Shown here: positions 7,972 through 8,687 of the stretch, in pieces
Numbering within the stretch: the first letter of the stretch is position 1
Layout of the letters: the number at the start of each line of letters is the position of its first letter
NCBI GenBank assembly: GCA_026396495.1
Contig: JAPLWR010000020.1
Location: 1-8,687 of the forward strand
Length of the DNA stretch: 8,687 nucleotides
Direction: 5' to 3'
From: Candidatus Magasanikiibacteriota bacterium
Lineage (GTDB): Bacteria > Patescibacteriota > Patescibacteriia > Magasanikbacterales > UBA10003
Program-made: the position numbers and the translations under genes
Notes under the pieces: model-generated
Databases searched by the model: none
What the model was told of the DNA's origin: nothing
What the model saw: the letters and a program-made list of their open reading frames with translations, nothing else

Positions 7972-8000
7972 ATCTAAACATACCAAAATTAAACAGTCAA
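7972..8000 (-). promoter_or_regulatory. Possible promoter of the orphan Zn-site protein
   Basis: TTGACT (8000-7995) is a 5/6 match to the -35 consensus. At 17 bp the -10 candidate is TTAGAT (7977-7972), only 3/6. It is weak but is the best candidate before the SD. Confidence 0.3.
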
Positions 8001-8035
8001 ACAAAAAACAGGCTATCAACCTGTTTTCTTTTTTT
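8001..8035. terminator. Bidirectional terminator downstream of tRNA-Lys
   Basis: AAAACAGG (8005-8012) and CCTGTTTT (8020-8027) form an 8-bp stem with a 7-nt loop. A T run follows on both strands. On the minus strand it lies about 10 nt past the tRNA CCA end. Confidence 0.85.
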
Positions 8036-8037
8036 AT

Positions 8038-8112
8038 TGGTGCGCCGCCTGGGATTCGGACCCAGGACCTTACGCTTAAGAGGCGTTTGCTCTACCACTG
8101 AGCTAGCGGCGC
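8038..8112 (-). tRNA. tRNA-Lys (anticodon CUU), CCA encoded
   Basis: A full cloverleaf fits. The 7-bp acceptor is GCGCCGC/GCGGCGC, the D arm is GCTC-AGTGGTA-GAGC, the anticodon loop is CTCTTAA with anticodon CTT, and the T stem is CTGGG/CCCAG. Position 73 is A and the 3' CCA is encoded, giving 75 nt in all. Pair 27-43 at the top of the anticodon stem is an A-A mismatch. The T loop is TCCGAAT, so position 55 is C instead of the nearly universal U that becomes pseudouridine. CUU reads the AAG codon. Confidence 0.93.
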
Positions 8113-8136
8113 AAAATTTAATCTATATTAATCTAT

Positions 8137-8165
8137 AAAATAACTTTTTTTATAACTTTTGTCAA
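8137..8165 (-). promoter_or_regulatory. Promoter of tRNA-Lys
   Basis: TTGACA (8165-8160) is a perfect -35 box. A 17-bp spacer leads to TATTTT (8142-8137), 4/6 of the -10 consensus. The start would fall near 8130, leaving an 18-nt 5' leader for RNase P to remove. Confidence 0.65.
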
Positions 8166-8180
8166 ACTCCTGTTTTAATT

Positions 8181-8212
8181 TAATAAAAAAGGGCGTCTCT
8201 TTACCAACGCCC
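8181..8212 (-). terminator. Terminator of the orphan lipoprotein gene
   Basis: GGGCGT (8191-8196) and ACGCCC (8207-8212) form a 6-bp GC-rich stem with a 10-nt loop, followed on the minus strand by six T. It lies about 27 nt after the stop. Confidence 0.85.
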
Positions 8213-8239
8213 GATAATGTTACTTAATTGACCAAAGAG

Positions 8240-8687
8240 CTACCGCACCAAAAGATCCGTCTCTCTCTCAAAATCCTTCTGAGACATCCTAACCAATACC
8301 ACACTGAGATTCCCAACATTTTGAGGCTCAAACCACAAATTGGGATTTGATTTCTGTGACTCAGTGTAAACAGCTCGGTTCAAATTGAGCCAATCTTCAT
8401 CAAAAATGAACTCAACTGTAGGAACAGCCTTTGATTCATCGATGACAAATCGGAAGCTGCTGCAAGGCAAAACCGTAGAAACATATTCCCCTGAGGTCCT
8501 TCCCCAATAAAACTGCAATCGCTGCAAGCCAATATTGAGAAAGACCCTGCTCGGCATACGTTCGTCTGTCTGTATAATCCTGTGAAGAACACGCTGACCC
8601 AAAAAACCAATTTCCTGCATCTGATCTTTCCTGGGCCGCTCAGGTTGCCCTCCGCAACCGACAAAAAGAATAGCCGACGCCACCAAC
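8240..8687 (-). CDS. Orphan lipoprotein (5' partial at window edge)
   Basis: The frame runs off the right edge; the first codon seen (TTG) is probably internal to a signal peptide. The visible sequence starts with a hydrophobic stretch ending LFVGC (Cys about residue 11 of the visible part), followed by a polar tail (GGQPERPRKDQ), a good lipoprotein signature. The remaining roughly 135 residues look like a soluble mixed alpha/beta domain (QRLQFYWGRTSGEYVSTV, PTVEFIFDEDWLN, LSVVLVRMS) that I do not recognise. Like the other two orphan genes it is GC-richer than the AT-rich core genes and has its own terminator. It is presumably anchored outside the cytoplasmic membrane. Function is unknown. 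Confidence 0.7.
   Translation of the reverse strand, partial: LVASAILFVGCGGQPERPRKDQMQEIGFLGQRVLHRIIQTDERMPSRVFLNIGLQRLQFYWGRTSGEYVSTVLPCSSFRFVIDESKAVPTVEFIFDEDWLNLNRAVYTESQKSNPNLWFEPQNVGNLSVVLVRMSQKDFERETDLLVR

Noticed and set aside
8380..8664. 94-codon minus-strand frame in another phase of the orphan lipoprotein
   Set aside because: The longer frame has a lipobox and a terminator right after its stop; this one does not.

Overview
This window looks like a fragment of a small-genome, AT-rich bacterium, most likely a Patescibacteria/CPR lineage. That placement is an inference. It rests on a 23S-5S rRNA unit with no 16S gene beside it, short genes that mostly lack Shine-Dalgarno (SD) sequences, small cysteine-rich exported proteins of no known family, and a cupredoxin lipoprotein with a Pro/Val-rich linker. 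TGA acts as an ordinary stop in at least two genes (ends at 2465 and 7212), so the standard bacterial code fits and the TGA=Gly code of Gracilibacteria/SR1 does not.

Plus strand, 1-2465: the 3' end of a phosphofructokinase-like gene is followed 2 nt later by a class I SAM methyltransferase. Next comes a GC-richer orphan four-helix membrane protein with a strong SD and its own 3' hairpin. A cysteine-rich lipoprotein and a cysteine-rich membrane-anchored protein follow. A bidirectional terminator near 2504-2535 separates this block from the converging rRNA unit.

Minus strand, 5754-2588: 23S rRNA (about 2.97 kb, no large intron) and 5S rRNA. The 23S leader and trailer can pair into a processing stem, and a boxA-like element lies in the leader. 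Upstream, where 16S would be expected, there is a perfect consensus sigma-70 promoter (TTGACA, 17 bp, TATAAT; 6150-6178). About 200 nt later comes an intrinsic terminator (5943-5967). The RNA between them has a long-hairpin folding potential and contains a 21-nt stretch that is nearly identical, in the same sense, to part of 23S domain II. It is either a free-standing small RNA or an attenuated rRNA leader. Two near-consensus DnaA boxes sit just upstream of the promoter.

Minus strand, 6219-8687: a cupredoxin lipoprotein, a Nudix hydrolase with a likely leaderless promoter, an orphan protein with a putative Zn site, tRNA-Lys(CUU) with an unusual C55, and the 3' part of an orphan lipoprotein. 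Both orphan genes and the tRNA end in their own terminators. The orphan genes stand out by base composition and, where the start is visible, by a strong SD.
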